In this document: piece after piece, positions 37,860-47,342 of the stretch | Numbering within the stretch: the stretch's first letter is position 1 | How the letters are laid out: the number at the start of each line of letters is the position of its first letter | Assembly (NCBI RefSeq): GCF_007827455.1 | Contig: NZ_VISM01000001.1 | Location: 1,589,501 to 1,653,500 of the forward strand | Source of the DNA: Lutibacter sp. Hel_I_33_5 | GTDB taxonomy: Bacteria > Bacteroidota > Bacteroidia > Flavobacteriales > Flavobacteriaceae | Direction of reading: 5' to 3' | DNA length: 64,000 bases | Translations under genes and position numbers: made by a program | Notes under the pieces: model-generated | Told to the model about the DNA's origin: nothing | What the model saw: the letters and a program-made list of their open reading frames with translations, nothing else | Database searches by the model: none

Positions 37860-38575
37860 TTTACATTCACAATATCTTCATCTGCAATTAATTCTTGATT
37901 ATTAAATTTCAATAAAATTTGAGCAACTGCAATGGTGTCTTTTTCACAATAAGAAACAATTCTTTCTATGTTTTTTTCTTTGTAATATACATCTGCAACT
38001 TCGCTGCCATCTATATCATCTTTTGGAGATGGAATCCCTAAAATGGACGTTAATAATTTAAGTGAAGAATAATGCTTAAAATCACCAAACTTCCATAACT
38101 CCATTGTATCCAAGTGTGCGACTTCCCATGGTTTCTTACCAAACAAATTCAATTTTTCAGGTAAATCAATACCTTTAATAATCATTCTTCGTGCAATAAA
38201 AGGGAAATCAAATTCTTTACCATTATGAGCACATAAAACATTATTTTTTTTAGCAAAATGTTTGTCGAGTAACAATTTAAAATCTATTAAAATTTTGTAC
38301 TCATTATTTCCATAAAAAGAGGTAACCCTTAGTTGATTTTTCTTTTCATTTTCTACAAAATAACCAACAGAGATACAGATTATTTTACCAAACTCTGCCC
38401 AGATTCCAGCTCGAACATAAAATTCTTCTGTAGTAATATCTTCTTTTCTTTGATAGGATGTTTTTTGCTGAAATAGTTCTTTTTTATCATCAGGTAAATC
38501 AGAAAAATCTTCAATTTCTGGAACGGTTTCAATATCTAAAAAAAGAATGTTTTTTAGGTTTACTTTTAAATTCAT
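37856..38575 (-). CDS. 3'-5' exonuclease (DEDD, predicted PolB-like)
   Basis: A 239-residue RNase H-fold nuclease. The acidic residues of the DEDD family are visible: LDIETVPE (Asp and Glu, about 14-21), HNGKEFDFPF (Asp, about 118-127) and YCEKDTIAVA (Asp, near the C-terminus). It matches the stand-alone 'PolB-like predicted exonuclease' group that removes 3' nucleotides, probably in DNA repair. No signal peptide. Divergent from the response regulator with 148 bases between, which hold the promoter at 38666-38696. Confidence 0.85.
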   Translation of the reverse strand: MNLKVNLKNILFLDIETVPEIEDFSDLPDDKKELFQQKTSYQRKEDITTEEFYVRAGIWAEFGKIICISVGYFVENEKKNQLRVTSFYGNNEYKILIDFKLLLDKHFAKKNNVLCAHNGKEFDFPFIARRMIIKGIDLPEKLNLFGKKPWEVAHLDTMELWKFGDFKHYSSLKLLTSILGIPSPKDDIDGSEVADVYYKEKNIERIVSYCEKDTIAVAQILLKFNNQELIADEDIVNVN

Positions 38576-38665
38576 AGCAACAATATTTTGTTTAAAAATA
38601 CAAAAAGTATCTTGGTTAATTTAATGTTACCTCAACTTAGCTAAGATTAAATGATTGTTAAGGAA

Positions 38666-38696
38666 TTGTTCTACAGTGGTTTTATTATTACATTTG
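38666..38696 (+). promoter_or_regulatory. Bacteroidota-type promoter of the two-component operon
   Basis: TTG (38666-38668) and TACATTTG (38689-38696) separated by 20 bases fit the consensus. The response regulator ATG is at 38723, giving a leader of about 20 bases. Confidence 0.65.
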
Positions 38697-38722
38697 AGTA
38701 TTGATAATATCAATTATAAAGA

Positions 38723-39421
38723 ATGAATAAAGGAGAGATTAAAATTTTATTAGTTGACGATGAGCCTGATATCCTAGAGATTGTTGGATATAACCTAAAA
38801 AATGAAGGTTATCAAATCTTTACTGCTTCTAACGGAAATGAGGCTATAAAATCTGCTAAAAAAAATATTCCACATTTAATATTGTTAGATATTATGATGC
38901 CAGAAATGGACGGAATTGAAGCGTGTGAAAAAATCAGAAAAATTAAATCTTTAGAAAATGTAATCATCTCATTTTTAACGGCAAGAGGCGAAGATTATTC
39001 GCAAGTGGCTGGTTTTGATGCAGGAGCAGATGATTATATTACAAAACCTGTAAAGCCTAAAGTTTTAATGAGTAAAGTAAAATCTTTATTAAGAAGGCTT
39101 AAAACAGACAAACAAACTGAAACTACTTTTACTGTTGGAGATATTGTGATTGATAGAGACGAGTACGTTGTTTTAAAAGCTGGAAAAAAAATCACACTAC
39201 CTAGAAAAGAATTCGAACTTTTTTCATTGTTAACTTCTAAACCTGGTAAAGTGTTTAAAAGAGAAGTTATTTTAGATACCGTTTGGGGAAATGAAGTTGT
39301 AGTTGGTGGAAGAACTATTGATGTTCATATTAGAAAATTAAGAGAAAAAATTGGAGATCATCATTTTAAAACCGTTAAAGGTGTTGGTTATAAATTTGTA
39401 TTAGAAGGAGCTGATAAGTAA
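38723..39421 (+). CDS. OmpR/PhoB-type response regulator
   Basis: A 232-residue DNA-binding response regulator. Receiver domain with acidic pair DDE (12-14), phospho-acceptor Asp56 (LLDIMMPEMDG) and Lys in TKPVKPK; then a winged helix (about 130-230, TLPRKEFELFSLL, GGRTIDVHIRKLREKIG). It pairs with the histidine kinase 12 bases downstream. In Bacteroidota close relatives are often annotated RprY or PhoB; the target stimulus is not known. Confidence 0.93.
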   Translation: MNKGEIKILLVDDEPDILEIVGYNLKNEGYQIFTASNGNEAIKSAKKNIPHLILLDIMMPEMDGIEACEKIRKIKSLENVIISFLTARGEDYSQVAGFDAGADDYITKPVKPKVLMSKVKSLLRRLKTDKQTETTFTVGDIVIDRDEYVVLKAGKKITLPRKEFELFSLLTSKPGKVFKREVILDTVWGNEVVVGGRTIDVHIRKLREKIGDHHFKTVKGVGYKFVLEGADK

Positions 39422-39433
39422 ATTTGCTCTTGT

Positions 39434-40474
39434 ATGAAAATAAAAAAAACCTATTCTTACGCACTTTTATCTGCATTATATTTAACACTTATTTCTGCGT
39501 TAATAGTTATAATTTCTTACTTCATTTTTTTTAAATCTTTAGGACCAGCTGCGATTATTTTTTTTATAATCATCCTTTTTTTAGCCTCCTTTTTTATCAT
39601 TCAATATAGAACAGAACATTTTATTTATCGTAGAATGAAAAACATTTACGATGAAATATCTTTTCTTGAAGCGGATGAGATTTCTAAAGTTTCTGTAACT
39701 ACCGATATAGAAACGCTCTCTAAAAGTGTACAAGATTTTGTGGAAGGAAAGCGTCTAGAAATTAAAGATTTAACCGAAAGAGACTCTTTTAGACGTGATT
39801 TTTTAGGAAACGTTGCGCATGAGCTTAAAACACCGCTTTTTACCGTTCAGGGTTATATTTTAACATTGATTGAAGGCGCAGCAGAAGACAAAGAGATTCG
39901 GACAAAATACCTTAATAGGGCTAATAACGGAGTGGAAAGATTAAACGCAATTATTAAAGATTTGGATATGATTTCCAAATTAGAAACTAACGGCGTTAAA
40001 GTTAATAAAGAAGTATTTAATATTCTCGAATTAATCCAAAATGTGATGGATTTATTTGAAATGAAAGCTAAAAAAAGAAATATTACTATACAATTTGATA
40101 AATTATACGAGTTTCCAGTTTTTGTAAAAGGTGATGTAGAAAAAATTGAGCAAGTTCTAATCAATCTTATAGTAAACTCAATAAAATATGGTAAGCCAAA
40201 CGGCACGACAGTTATTGGTGTTGAGGATTATTCTGAAGGTAAATTTATCATCAAAATCTCCGACAACGGAGAAGGTATTAAAAAAGAACATTTATCACGT
40301 TTATTCGAGCGTTTTTATCGTGTTGACCAAAGTAGGTCTAGAGAACAAGGTGGTTCTGGATTAGGACTTTCTATTGTTAAACATATTGTTGAAGCACATA
40401 ACGAAACTATCTTATTAAAAAGTATTTACGGTGAAGGCTCTGAGTTTTCATTTACGTTGGAAAAGGCTAAATAA
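39434..40474 (+). CDS. Sensor histidine kinase
   Basis: A 346-residue membrane kinase: two membrane helices (about 10-32 and 37-57) with almost no periplasmic loop, then the dimerisation/H-box with His129 (GNVAHELKTPLF), then HATPase motifs N (INLIVNSIKYGK), G1 (SDNGEGI), F (FERFYRVD) and G2 (GGSGLGLSIV). The missing periplasmic loop suggests it senses within the membrane or cytoplasm, or through a partner. Co-operonic with the response regulator. Its last 27 bases overlap the convergent MurG-like gene, so both reading frames are used there. Confidence 0.92.
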   Translation: MKIKKTYSYALLSALYLTLISALIVIISYFIFFKSLGPAAIIFFIIILFLASFFIIQYRTEHFIYRRMKNIYDEISFLEADEISKVSVTTDIETLSKSVQDFVEGKRLEIKDLTERDSFRRDFLGNVAHELKTPLFTVQGYILTLIEGAAEDKEIRTKYLNRANNGVERLNAIIKDLDMISKLETNGVKVNKEVFNILELIQNVMDLFEMKAKKRNITIQFDKLYEFPVFVKGDVEKIEQVLINLIVNSIKYGKPNGTTVIGVEDYSEGKFIIKISDNGEGIKKEHLSRLFERFYRVDQSRSREQGGSGLGLSIVKHIVEAHNETILLKSIYGEGSEFSFTLEKAK

Positions 40475-41494
40475 ACCTGAATTGAACTTAGTTTTTTCTG
40501 ATTTTAACCCTTCATAATTTTTAATTTCTGCTAATTTTTCAATTGAAAAATCGTCTTCTTTACAAAATGGAGCTAGGTTTCTTTCTTCCATATATTTTGC
40601 TAAATATTCTTGTTCAGATTGATTTTTAGTAGGAATAAAAAAAGCTTTTTTATTTAAAACCGCTAAATCCATGATAGAAGAATATCCAGATCTACAAACA
40701 ACAATTTCTGATTGATTAATTAACTTTTCTAATTCCGATGAGAGTACATAATTAAAAATTGTGATGTTATTTTCTTCTGTTATTTTTTGTTGAGATTCAA
40801 TATTTCCTTGCACTAAAACAACAGTTCCTTTAAAATTAGAAAACTTTTCAATTAATTTATATTCTAGCTTACTTCTGTTTGGTTCTGGGCCAGAAAGAAT
40901 GATTAGAATATCAACTTCTTTCGTTAACGTTTCTTTTTTAAACCGACTTAAAACACCAATATATTTCTTAGGTATTTTAATAGTTTTTGCTTGTGATAAT
41001 GTTCCTGAAAAGTCAGAATTTAGCGTATCTGGAATCCAACATTCATCAAATTTATTAATAAATTTTTGATGAATTTTACTTGTAAAAAAAGTTGTAATTC
41101 CTGATAAAACTTGTAATTGATGTGTAATATAAACCGACTTTACTTTATCGCTTGTAACACCAAATCGATTATCAGAAATTATACCAATAACCTCATCATC
41201 AGCATTTATAAAATTATTAATTACCTGTTCTTCTTTTTTTATTGCTTTTAGAATTTTTGGAGTTTGTAACAATAAATTCCATCGTAGGTTTTTACCATAT
41301 TTTATATGATAACTAGGAAGTTGGATAGTTTCTAAACTCGAGAATTCTTTTTTAAGAAATTGTAATGAATCATCGTCTGAAGCAATAATGGGCGTAAATC
41401 TATTTTCTATTAAAGACTCAATAATTGGCACACTTCTAGTAGCATGACCTAAACCCCAATTTAGTGGTGCAACAATTATTTTCTTTTTTGTCAT
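40448..41494 (-). CDS. MurG-like (GT28-family) glycosyltransferase
   Basis: A 348-residue GT-B enzyme. The N-terminal part begins APLNWGLGHATRSVPI, similar to the glycine-rich loop of MurG-type transferases, and the C-terminal part has the UDP-sugar-type VVCRSGYSSIMDLAVLNKKAFFIPT motif followed by QSEQEYLA. No membrane segment. Could act on a membrane lipid or polysaccharide; the donor and acceptor are unknown. It is distantly related in fold to PseG, relevant because PseG is missing from the locus at 54-62 kb. 3' end overlaps the histidine kinase. Confidence 0.8.
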   Translation of the reverse strand: MTKKKIIVAPLNWGLGHATRSVPIIESLIENRFTPIIASDDDSLQFLKKEFSSLETIQLPSYHIKYGKNLRWNLLLQTPKILKAIKKEEQVINNFINADDEVIGIISDNRFGVTSDKVKSVYITHQLQVLSGITTFFTSKIHQKFINKFDECWIPDTLNSDFSGTLSQAKTIKIPKKYIGVLSRFKKETLTKEVDILIILSGPEPNRSKLEYKLIEKFSNFKGTVVLVQGNIESQQKITEENNITIFNYVLSSELEKLINQSEIVVCRSGYSSIMDLAVLNKKAFFIPTKNQSEQEYLAKYMEERNLAPFCKEDDFSIEKLAEIKNYEGLKSEKTKFNSGLFSLFQRK

Positions 41495-41530
41495 TTCTTT
41501 TGAAAATACCTGAATGACAAGTTACATTTT

Positions 41531-42805
41531 TTAGACTAAATCGAAACCAATATCTTTTCTGTAATTCATTTTATCGAAATGAATTTTATTAATGCTATTA
41601 TATGATTTCTCAAGAGCTTCTTCAATAGTATCTCCAAAAGAAGTTACTGCCATCACTCTTCCTCCTTTAGATAAAACAGTATCGTTTTCTAATTTTGTAC
41701 CAGCATGATATACAATTGAATCAGACACATTCTCAATACCCGTAATCTCTTTGCCTTTTTCATAAGCTTCAGGATATCCTCCAGACACTAACATTACTGT
41801 AGTTGCTGTTTTAGAAATCACTGAAAAAGATTTTTCTTCCAATGTTTGTTTAGCAACACCTTCAAATAAATCTAATAAATCAGATTCTATCCTCGGTAAA
41901 ACAACTTCTGTTTCTGGATCTCCCATTCTAACATTGTATTCTACAACAGAAGGATTTCCTTTATCATTCATTAATCCAATAAAAATAAAACCTCGATAAT
42001 CTATTCCGTCTTTTTGTAAGCCGTTTATTGTCGGTTTTACAACCAATTCTTCTACTTTATTAAGAAAGGCATCATCCGCAAACGGAACTGGAGAAATAGC
42101 TCCCATACCACCTGTATTTAAACCTATATCACCTTCTCCAATTCTTTTATAATCTTTTGCTGAGGGTAAAATTTTGTAATTTTTTCCGTCCGTTAATACA
42201 AAAACAGATAGTTCAATTCCTTTTAAAAATTCTTCAATAACAACTGTTGATGATGCCTCGCCAAACTTTTGATTGGATAGCATTTCTTCTAGTTCTGTTT
42301 TTGCTTCATCTAAATCATTTAAAATCAACACTCCTTTTCCAGCAGCTAATCCATCTGCTTTTAAAACAAAAGGAGGTTGTAATGTTTCTAGAAACTTTTT
42401 ACCTTCATTTAACGTTAATGCCGTAAAAGATTGATACTTTGCAGTAGGAACTCCATGTTTTTGCATGAATTGCTTAGAGAAGTCTTTAGAACCTTCTAAT
42501 AAAGCTCCGTCTTTTTTAGGTCCAATAACTGGTATTTTTTTTAGCTCAATATCAGCGAGAAAAAAATCATGAACTCCTTCAACTAAAGGAGCTTCTGGCC
42601 CTACAACAACCATTTCTATTTTATTCTTTAAAACAACTTCTTTAACAGCATTAAAATCGGTTGGATTGATATTGATATTCGTTGCTACTTTATGTGTCCC
42701 AGCATTTCCTGGTGCTACAAATAATTGGTTGATTTTTTTGCTTTCAGAAAGTTTTAAAGCGAATGCATGTTCTCTACCTCCAGACCCTAAAATAAGAATG
42801 TTCAT
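41531..42805 (-). CDS. purD: Phosphoribosylamine-glycine ligase
   Basis: ATP-grasp enzyme that joins 5-phosphoribosylamine to glycine, the second step of purine synthesis. The 424-residue protein shows the GSGGREHA N-terminal motif, the ATP-grasp core (FVLKADGLAAGKGVLI, about 133-148), GDIGLNTGGMGAISP and MGDPETEVVLPR. The reading frame opens with TTG at 42829, but the -7 promoter element lies on it, so the ATG at 42805 is chosen. It sits directly after the end of the polysaccharide locus (stop of the GT2 gene at 42854) but has its own promoter. Confidence 0.96.
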   Translation of the reverse strand: MNILILGSGGREHAFALKLSESKKINQLFVAPGNAGTHKVATNININPTDFNAVKEVVLKNKIEMVVVGPEAPLVEGVHDFFLADIELKKIPVIGPKKDGALLEGSKDFSKQFMQKHGVPTAKYQSFTALTLNEGKKFLETLQPPFVLKADGLAAGKGVLILNDLDEAKTELEEMLSNQKFGEASSTVVIEEFLKGIELSVFVLTDGKNYKILPSAKDYKRIGEGDIGLNTGGMGAISPVPFADDAFLNKVEELVVKPTINGLQKDGIDYRGFIFIGLMNDKGNPSVVEYNVRMGDPETEVVLPRIESDLLDLFEGVAKQTLEEKSFSVISKTATTVMLVSGGYPEAYEKGKEITGIENVSDSIVYHAGTKLENDTVLSKGGRVMAVTSFGDTIEEALEKSYNSINKIHFDKMNYRKDIGFDLV

Positions 42806-42826
42806 TACTATTGTATTTTGTGAGTG

Positions 42827-42834
42827 CAAATATA
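42827..42834 (-). promoter_or_regulatory. -7 element of purD
   Basis: TATATTTG on the minus strand, 21 bases upstream of the ATG at 42805; covers the in-frame TTG at 42829. Lies between the GT2 gene stop and purD. Confidence 0.55.
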
Positions 42835-42853
42835 TTTAAATTCTTTAGAGAAT

Positions 42854-43612
42854 TTATACTCCCCACTTTAAATAATATTTAATTGCTGACGAAAGATGAT
42901 AAAAAAGTAATTTTATTTTTTTGGAAGAACCTCTTCTATGTTGATGGATTATTTCAACATTTGGAAAATATAATTTCTTTTTTCCAATGGCATCAATTTT
43001 TTTACAAATATCCACATCTTCCATATAAAGAAAATAACGTTCATCAAATCCATTCAACTTTATAAAATCTTCCGTTTTAAATAACATATAACATCCTTGG
43101 ATAAAATCTGGATGAAAAGGTTTATCTAAATTTCTGTCTTGATATGTATTGTGAAATATTTGTTTATTTGATATTTTTACTCTTCTATTAATTAAATCAA
43201 AAAATGTAGGGAATTTTCTACATGCAAATTGTAATGTCCCATCAAAATTTAAAACTTTAGGGGAAATCATACTTAAACTTTTATCCTTTTCTAATTCACT
43301 TATTAGTACAAAAATTATTTTTGAATTAAACACTACATCCGGATTAAGAACCAGATGAAACTCTGACTTTCCATTGATTTTATCAATTATTAAATTATGA
43401 GCTTTTCCAAAACCTAGATTTTTTCCAACAAAAATATATTCAACTTCTTTAGATTTAAAATATGTTTTAAATTTATTAACTGAAGAATTATCTATTAAGT
43501 AGAGTTTTTTACTAAAAGAAATTTGTAGAAAAGAATTAATAGTTTTTTTTAATGTTTCTAAATCCTCATTATATATAACGATAGAAGCAGTGATGGTAAA
43601 ATTAGAATCCAT
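42854..43612 (-). CDS. Glycosyltransferase family 2 (rhamnosyltransferase-like)
   Basis: A 252-residue GT-A enzyme. Motifs: N-terminal ASIVIYNED, NLGFGKAHN, the DxD-like LNPDVVF, then FIQGCYMLFKTEDF, GFDERYFLYMEDVDICKKI and a C-terminal IIHQHRRGSSKK. This pattern is typical of rhamnosyl- and related transferases of O-antigen loci, which fits the dTDP-deoxyhexose genes at 62-64 kb. Last gene of the locus; its ATG directly follows the stop of the glycosylphosphotransferase gene. Cytoplasmic, membrane-associated. Acceptor unknown. Confidence 0.88.
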   Translation of the reverse strand: MDSNFTITASIVIYNEDLETLKKTINSFLQISFSKKLYLIDNSSVNKFKTYFKSKEVEYIFVGKNLGFGKAHNLIIDKINGKSEFHLVLNPDVVFNSKIIFVLISELEKDKSLSMISPKVLNFDGTLQFACRKFPTFFDLINRRVKISNKQIFHNTYQDRNLDKPFHPDFIQGCYMLFKTEDFIKLNGFDERYFLYMEDVDICKKIDAIGKKKLYFPNVEIIHQHRRGSSKKIKLLFYHLSSAIKYYLKWGV

Positions 43613-44968
43613 TTAATAAGCTTTTTCATCTCCGTTAAAAACACTTAATACAGTTCTAATAATAATTTTTAAATCTAAGAAAAAAGACCAGTTTTCTATA
43701 TAAAATATGTCTAACCTAACTCTATTTTTTATATCAGATTTTTTAGTTATTTCACCTCTATAACCACTAATTTGTGCCAATCCTGTTATTCCTGGCTTTA
43801 CAATATGTCTTTTTAAATAATCATCTACATCTTTTTGATATTCAATAGATAAACTTTCTAAATGTGGCCTAGGCCCAACAACACTCATATCTCCTAATAG
43901 AACATTAATAAATTGTGGTAATTCATCTATGCTTGTTTTTCTTAGAAAGGAACCAATTTTTGTAACTCGTACATCATTTTTTATTGCGTGAATTTTATCA
44001 GCTTTATCATTTATCTTCATGGATCTAAATTTATAACACACAAATTCATTACCATTAATCCCTTCTCTTTTTTGTTTAAATACCAAAGGTCCATTAGATT
44101 CAAATTTAATTAATACCCCTAAAACTGGTATTAACCAAGATAGAACAAAAACACAAATTAGAATAGAAAAAACAATGTCAAAAATTCTTTTAATATAATA
44201 GTTTTCTGCAAATTCGAAAGGTAACTTTTTGATATTCAGAACCATTAACGTATCATCATAAAACTCAACGTTTTGATTTTTACTGTAAAGTTCATTTGAA
44301 TTTGGAATTAATTTTAATTTTATTCCATTTTCTGTTGCAAATTTTTTAACTGTGTTGATTTGTAATTTGTTAAAACTTGATAAAGAGCAATATATTTCGT
44401 CAACAACATTAGTTTTAATAAAATTAAAACTTTCATCAAAAGTTCCTAAATGCTTTGATTTATTATTTTTTTTATCTGAAAAATACCCTAAAAATTTATA
44501 CCCCAAGTTTGCTTTACTTTCAAAAATTTTAATTACTTTTTTAGATGAATCATCATACCCATATACAACAGTAGTCCTAAAATTATTACCTAGTGATCTA
44601 AATTTATTTAATAAAAAATACCAACAAAACTTAACAATTGTAATACTTGATATTATATAAGTGAGTATAATAAATTGATTATTTATTACTGTCCCTTCTC
44701 TAATAAGTCCAAAATAAGCAAAATAACCAAATATAAATACTAAAAACTGCCTAGTAAGAAGTGTGAAAATTCTTAGGGCATTTGTAAATCTATAAACCTT
44801 ATAAAATCCAGTAATAAAACTTATAACAAGCCAATAAACTGATATATAACTTAAAAAATAAAAATTTAAATAATCTTTATCATAAATAAAATATATGATA
44901 AAGTTTATTATAATTAAATCAACTATTATCTTTAGAGGTCTTAATAAATGTGAATATCTTTTCTTCAA
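43613..44968 (-). CDS. Polyprenyl glycosylphosphotransferase (initiating, WbaP/WcaJ-type)
   Basis: Enzyme that transfers a sugar 1-phosphate to undecaprenyl phosphate to begin the repeat unit. The 451-residue protein has an N-terminal membrane part with four to five helices (about 10-130), a CoA-binding-like Rossmann domain (about 130-235), and the C-terminal bacterial sugar transferase domain with [53 protein letters not shown] and [13 protein letters not shown]. The start is TTG at 44968; no in-frame ATG lies nearby. Likely donor UDP-glucose or UDP-galactose type; not certain. Confidence 0.92.
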   Translation of the reverse strand: MKKRYSHLLRPLKIIVDLIIINFIIYFIYDKDYLNFYFLSYISVYWLVISFITGFYKVYRFTNALRIFTLLTRQFLVFIFGYFAYFGLIREGTVINNQFIILTYIISSITIVKFCWYFLLNKFRSLGNNFRTTVVYGYDDSSKKVIKIFESKANLGYKFLGYFSDKKNNKSKHLGTFDESFNFIKTNVVDEIYCSLSSFNKLQINTVKKFATENGIKLKLIPNSNELYSKNQNVEFYDDTLMVLNIKKLPFEFAENYYIKRIFDIVFSILICVFVLSWLIPVLGVLIKFESNGPLVFKQKREGINGNEFVCYKFRSMKINDKADKIHAIKNDVRVTKIGSFLRKTSIDELPQFINVLLGDMSVVGPRPHLESLSIEYQKDVDDYLKRHIVKPGITGLAQISGYRGEITKKSDIKNRVRLDIFYIENWSFFLDLKIIIRTVLSVFNGDEKAY

Positions 44969-44970
44969 AC

Positions 44971-46086
44971 TTATTTTTTTATAAATTTCTCAACGCAATT
45001 CTTAAAATTAATCAAGAATTTTGATTCTTTAAATTTCTCAGCATGTCTTTTTATATAATTTTTATCAAAATTACTTTCAACTGATTCAAAAAAATCAATT
45101 TCTGCTATTAGTGATTCTTTAGACTGGGTATCAAAGAAAATTCCTGTCGATTTTTTAATTTCTTTTCTGTTTTCTATTACAGTTTCTAAAGCACCACCTT
45201 TTCTATATGCTATTACAGGTACTCCAAATGACATTACTTCTAAAGGAATCATTCCAAAATCTTCTTCACCTGGAAATAATAAAGCTCTAGATTTAATTAT
45301 ATATCCTTCTATTTCATGCCATTCTAATTTACCAACAAACTTAATGTTTTTATTTGCAGTTTTTTCAAGTTTCTTCTTTTCAGATCCATTCCCAATAACT
45401 ATCAATTTTTTACCATTACTATTAAAAGTTTCTACTAAAAGGTCTATTCTTTTATATGGAGTAATAGCTCCAAAGCTTAAATAGTATTCTTTTTTTCCAA
45501 CCAAAGACAACTCTTTTTCAAATAACTTATCTTCAATTGGTGGGTAAATAACTTTAGCTTTTCTTTGGTAAAATTTTTCTACTCTATTCGCAATATTTAT
45601 TGAATTTGCGATATATAAATCTACATTGTTAATTGTTGTTTTGTCCCATGTTTTAAGCTTATTAAAAAAATATTTTGCTAATGGTCTTAATATAGGATTA
45701 ATAGTTCTTAAATATTCATCAGTATATCCCCAACAATACCTCATCGGGCTATGAATATAACAAATATGCTTTGCTGTATTGTTAATCTTAATCCCTTTAG
45801 CAGGGCCTGATTCTGAAGAAATAATTAAATCATACTCTTTTTTTAATTTTAAAGAATTTATTGCTTTTGGATATAAAGGAAATATTTTTTGATAATGTTT
45901 TCTATAAAAAGAGGTGTCAAATGAAGATGAATAGATTGTATGATTTTTTAAAAAACTTCCATATTGTTTTTTATCATAAAACAATGTATAAACATCTGCA
46001 TCTGGAAACAATTTTAAAATAGATTCAACTACTTTTTCTCCACCTCTTCGAGTAATAAACCAATAATGTATTATAGCTACTTTCAC
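44971..46086 (-). CDS. Glycosyltransferase family 4
   Basis: A 371-residue GT-B enzyme: N-terminal HYWFITRRGGEKVVE, the hinge SFGAITPYKRIDLLVETF, and the C-terminal FPGEEDFGMIPLEVMSFGVPVIAYRKGGALETV, with the EX7E-type Glu pair seen in retaining GT4 members. Close in style to WbaZ-type mannosyltransferases. The start is GTG at 46086, overlapping the preceding polymerase-like gene's stop by one base (TAGTG). Adds a sugar to the lipid-linked repeat unit on the cytoplasmic side. Confidence 0.9.
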   Translation of the reverse strand: MKVAIIHYWFITRRGGEKVVESILKLFPDADVYTLFYDKKQYGSFLKNHTIYSSSFDTSFYRKHYQKIFPLYPKAINSLKLKKEYDLIISSESGPAKGIKINNTAKHICYIHSPMRYCWGYTDEYLRTINPILRPLAKYFFNKLKTWDKTTINNVDLYIANSINIANRVEKFYQRKAKVIYPPIEDKLFEKELSLVGKKEYYLSFGAITPYKRIDLLVETFNSNGKKLIVIGNGSEKKKLEKTANKNIKFVGKLEWHEIEGYIIKSRALLFPGEEDFGMIPLEVMSFGVPVIAYRKGGALETVIENRKEIKKSTGIFFDTQSKESLIAEIDFFESVESNFDKNYIKRHAEKFKESKFLINFKNCVEKFIKK

Positions 46087-47339
46087 TATTTAAATATTAT
46101 TTTTTTATTAAAATTAATAACAAAAATTAATAAAAAACAAACCAAAATAATATATATGCCTAAGCCTCTAAGATAATTAAATGTTAACATAAAAAAGTTA
46201 ACGAAGAGTAAGAATATAAAAAGAGGTAAAAACTCATTTTTATTTATTAATATTTGATTGTACGAGTATCTTTGAAACATTCCGTAAAGAAACATAATTA
46301 TAACACCATACCAACCAAAGTCTAAAAATAATCCTCCAAAAAAAGTTATAAAAGTATAGCCTCTAGGGTGTAATAATTGAATTTTTTCTAAATCTGTGTT
46401 AGTAATTCCATACTTATTAGTGAATCTATTTAAAGTGAAAAAAGTATACTTTCCTAATGTAAGTTTATGTGGTTTATTTTTATAGAATTTCACTAAATTA
46501 TCAAATTCAAAAACACCATGTACATAATATTGAGATATTTGAAAACCAGAAACTAAGCTTTTTTTTATTGGTTGATTTTCTATTGAATGAATTTTTTTAA
46601 AAACACCTGGATTAGGTTTTAAAAATTCATTCAAATAGGAATTAGTTGTTAAAGTAGAATAATTATAATCTGTTTTGTCTGCCTCTCTACTCATAATAAT
46701 TGAAGTAGCAATAGTAAAAAGTATTACAGTAATTGACAAACTAAAAATAATATGTTTTTTTTTGAATCTAATTTTTTTAAAAAATAAAAGTATTACAAAC
46801 AATAAAATAATAGGTATAAAAAACATATTTCTACTCCCTCTGATAAACCCTTCAATAAAAGGGAATAAAAACAACATTGATGTAAGAATTATTAACTTAT
46901 TATCTTTAATTTTTTCTTTTAATATAAGAATTAGCGGGATGAAATAAAATTGTTTAAAAACAGAAGCAATTATAAAAATGATCATAGGTTTTGTTTTTGT
47001 CAACAACTCCCTATTTAACCAAACACCATTTGAAAAACTAATTTTTCTATAACAAAATAAATCAATATATCTTATAATAAAACTAATTATAGAAATACAG
47101 ATTATAATACAAATAAATGATTTACTAAATTTGGTAGAATTTCCTTCTTTGTTGTTCAAAAACTTAAGGGGAACAAAATAGCCTAAAATTAAGGAGCAAT
47201 ATGAGATAAAAATAAATCCAAAAGCTTCATTTGAAAATGGATATACAACTTTTGCTGGAAAAATTAAAAATATTAAAAACCACAAAAATACACCTCCAAA
47301 AACACTTATTAGAAAAGGAAAATGAATAGGCTTTTTCAT
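46086..47339 (-). CDS. O-antigen polymerase-like membrane protein (Wzy family), second copy
   Basis: A 417-residue protein with 10-12 membrane helices and a large middle loop (about 210-300). The C-terminal half (ISQYYVHGVFEFDNL, LHPRGYTFITFFGGLFLDFGW) aligns by eye with the polymerase-like protein at 51647-52966 (AQYYLHGVYEFGYL, PPRTGVYTSFFGPVFIDFGW), so the two are paralogues. Wzy proteins join repeat units in the periplasm. Extremely AT-rich coding sequence. Lies between the flippase and the GT4 gene. Confidence 0.8.
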   Translation of the reverse strand: MKKPIHFPFLISVFGGVFLWFLIFLIFPAKVVYPFSNEAFGFIFISYCSLILGYFVPLKFLNNKEGNSTKFSKSFICIIICISIISFIIRYIDLFCYRKISFSNGVWLNRELLTKTKPMIIFIIASVFKQFYFIPLILILKEKIKDNKLIILTSMLFLFPFIEGFIRGSRNMFFIPIILLFVILLFFKKIRFKKKHIIFSLSITVILFTIATSIIMSREADKTDYNYSTLTTNSYLNEFLKPNPGVFKKIHSIENQPIKKSLVSGFQISQYYVHGVFEFDNLVKFYKNKPHKLTLGKYTFFTLNRFTNKYGITNTDLEKIQLLHPRGYTFITFFGGLFLDFGWYGVIIMFLYGMFQRYSYNQILINKNEFLPLFIFLLFVNFFMLTFNYLRGLGIYIILVCFLLIFVINFNKKIIFK

Positions 47340-47342
47340 CTA

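Noticed and set aside
39853..40206. 117-residue open frame opposite the histidine kinase
   Set aside because: Antisense of the kinase core; no start or domain support.
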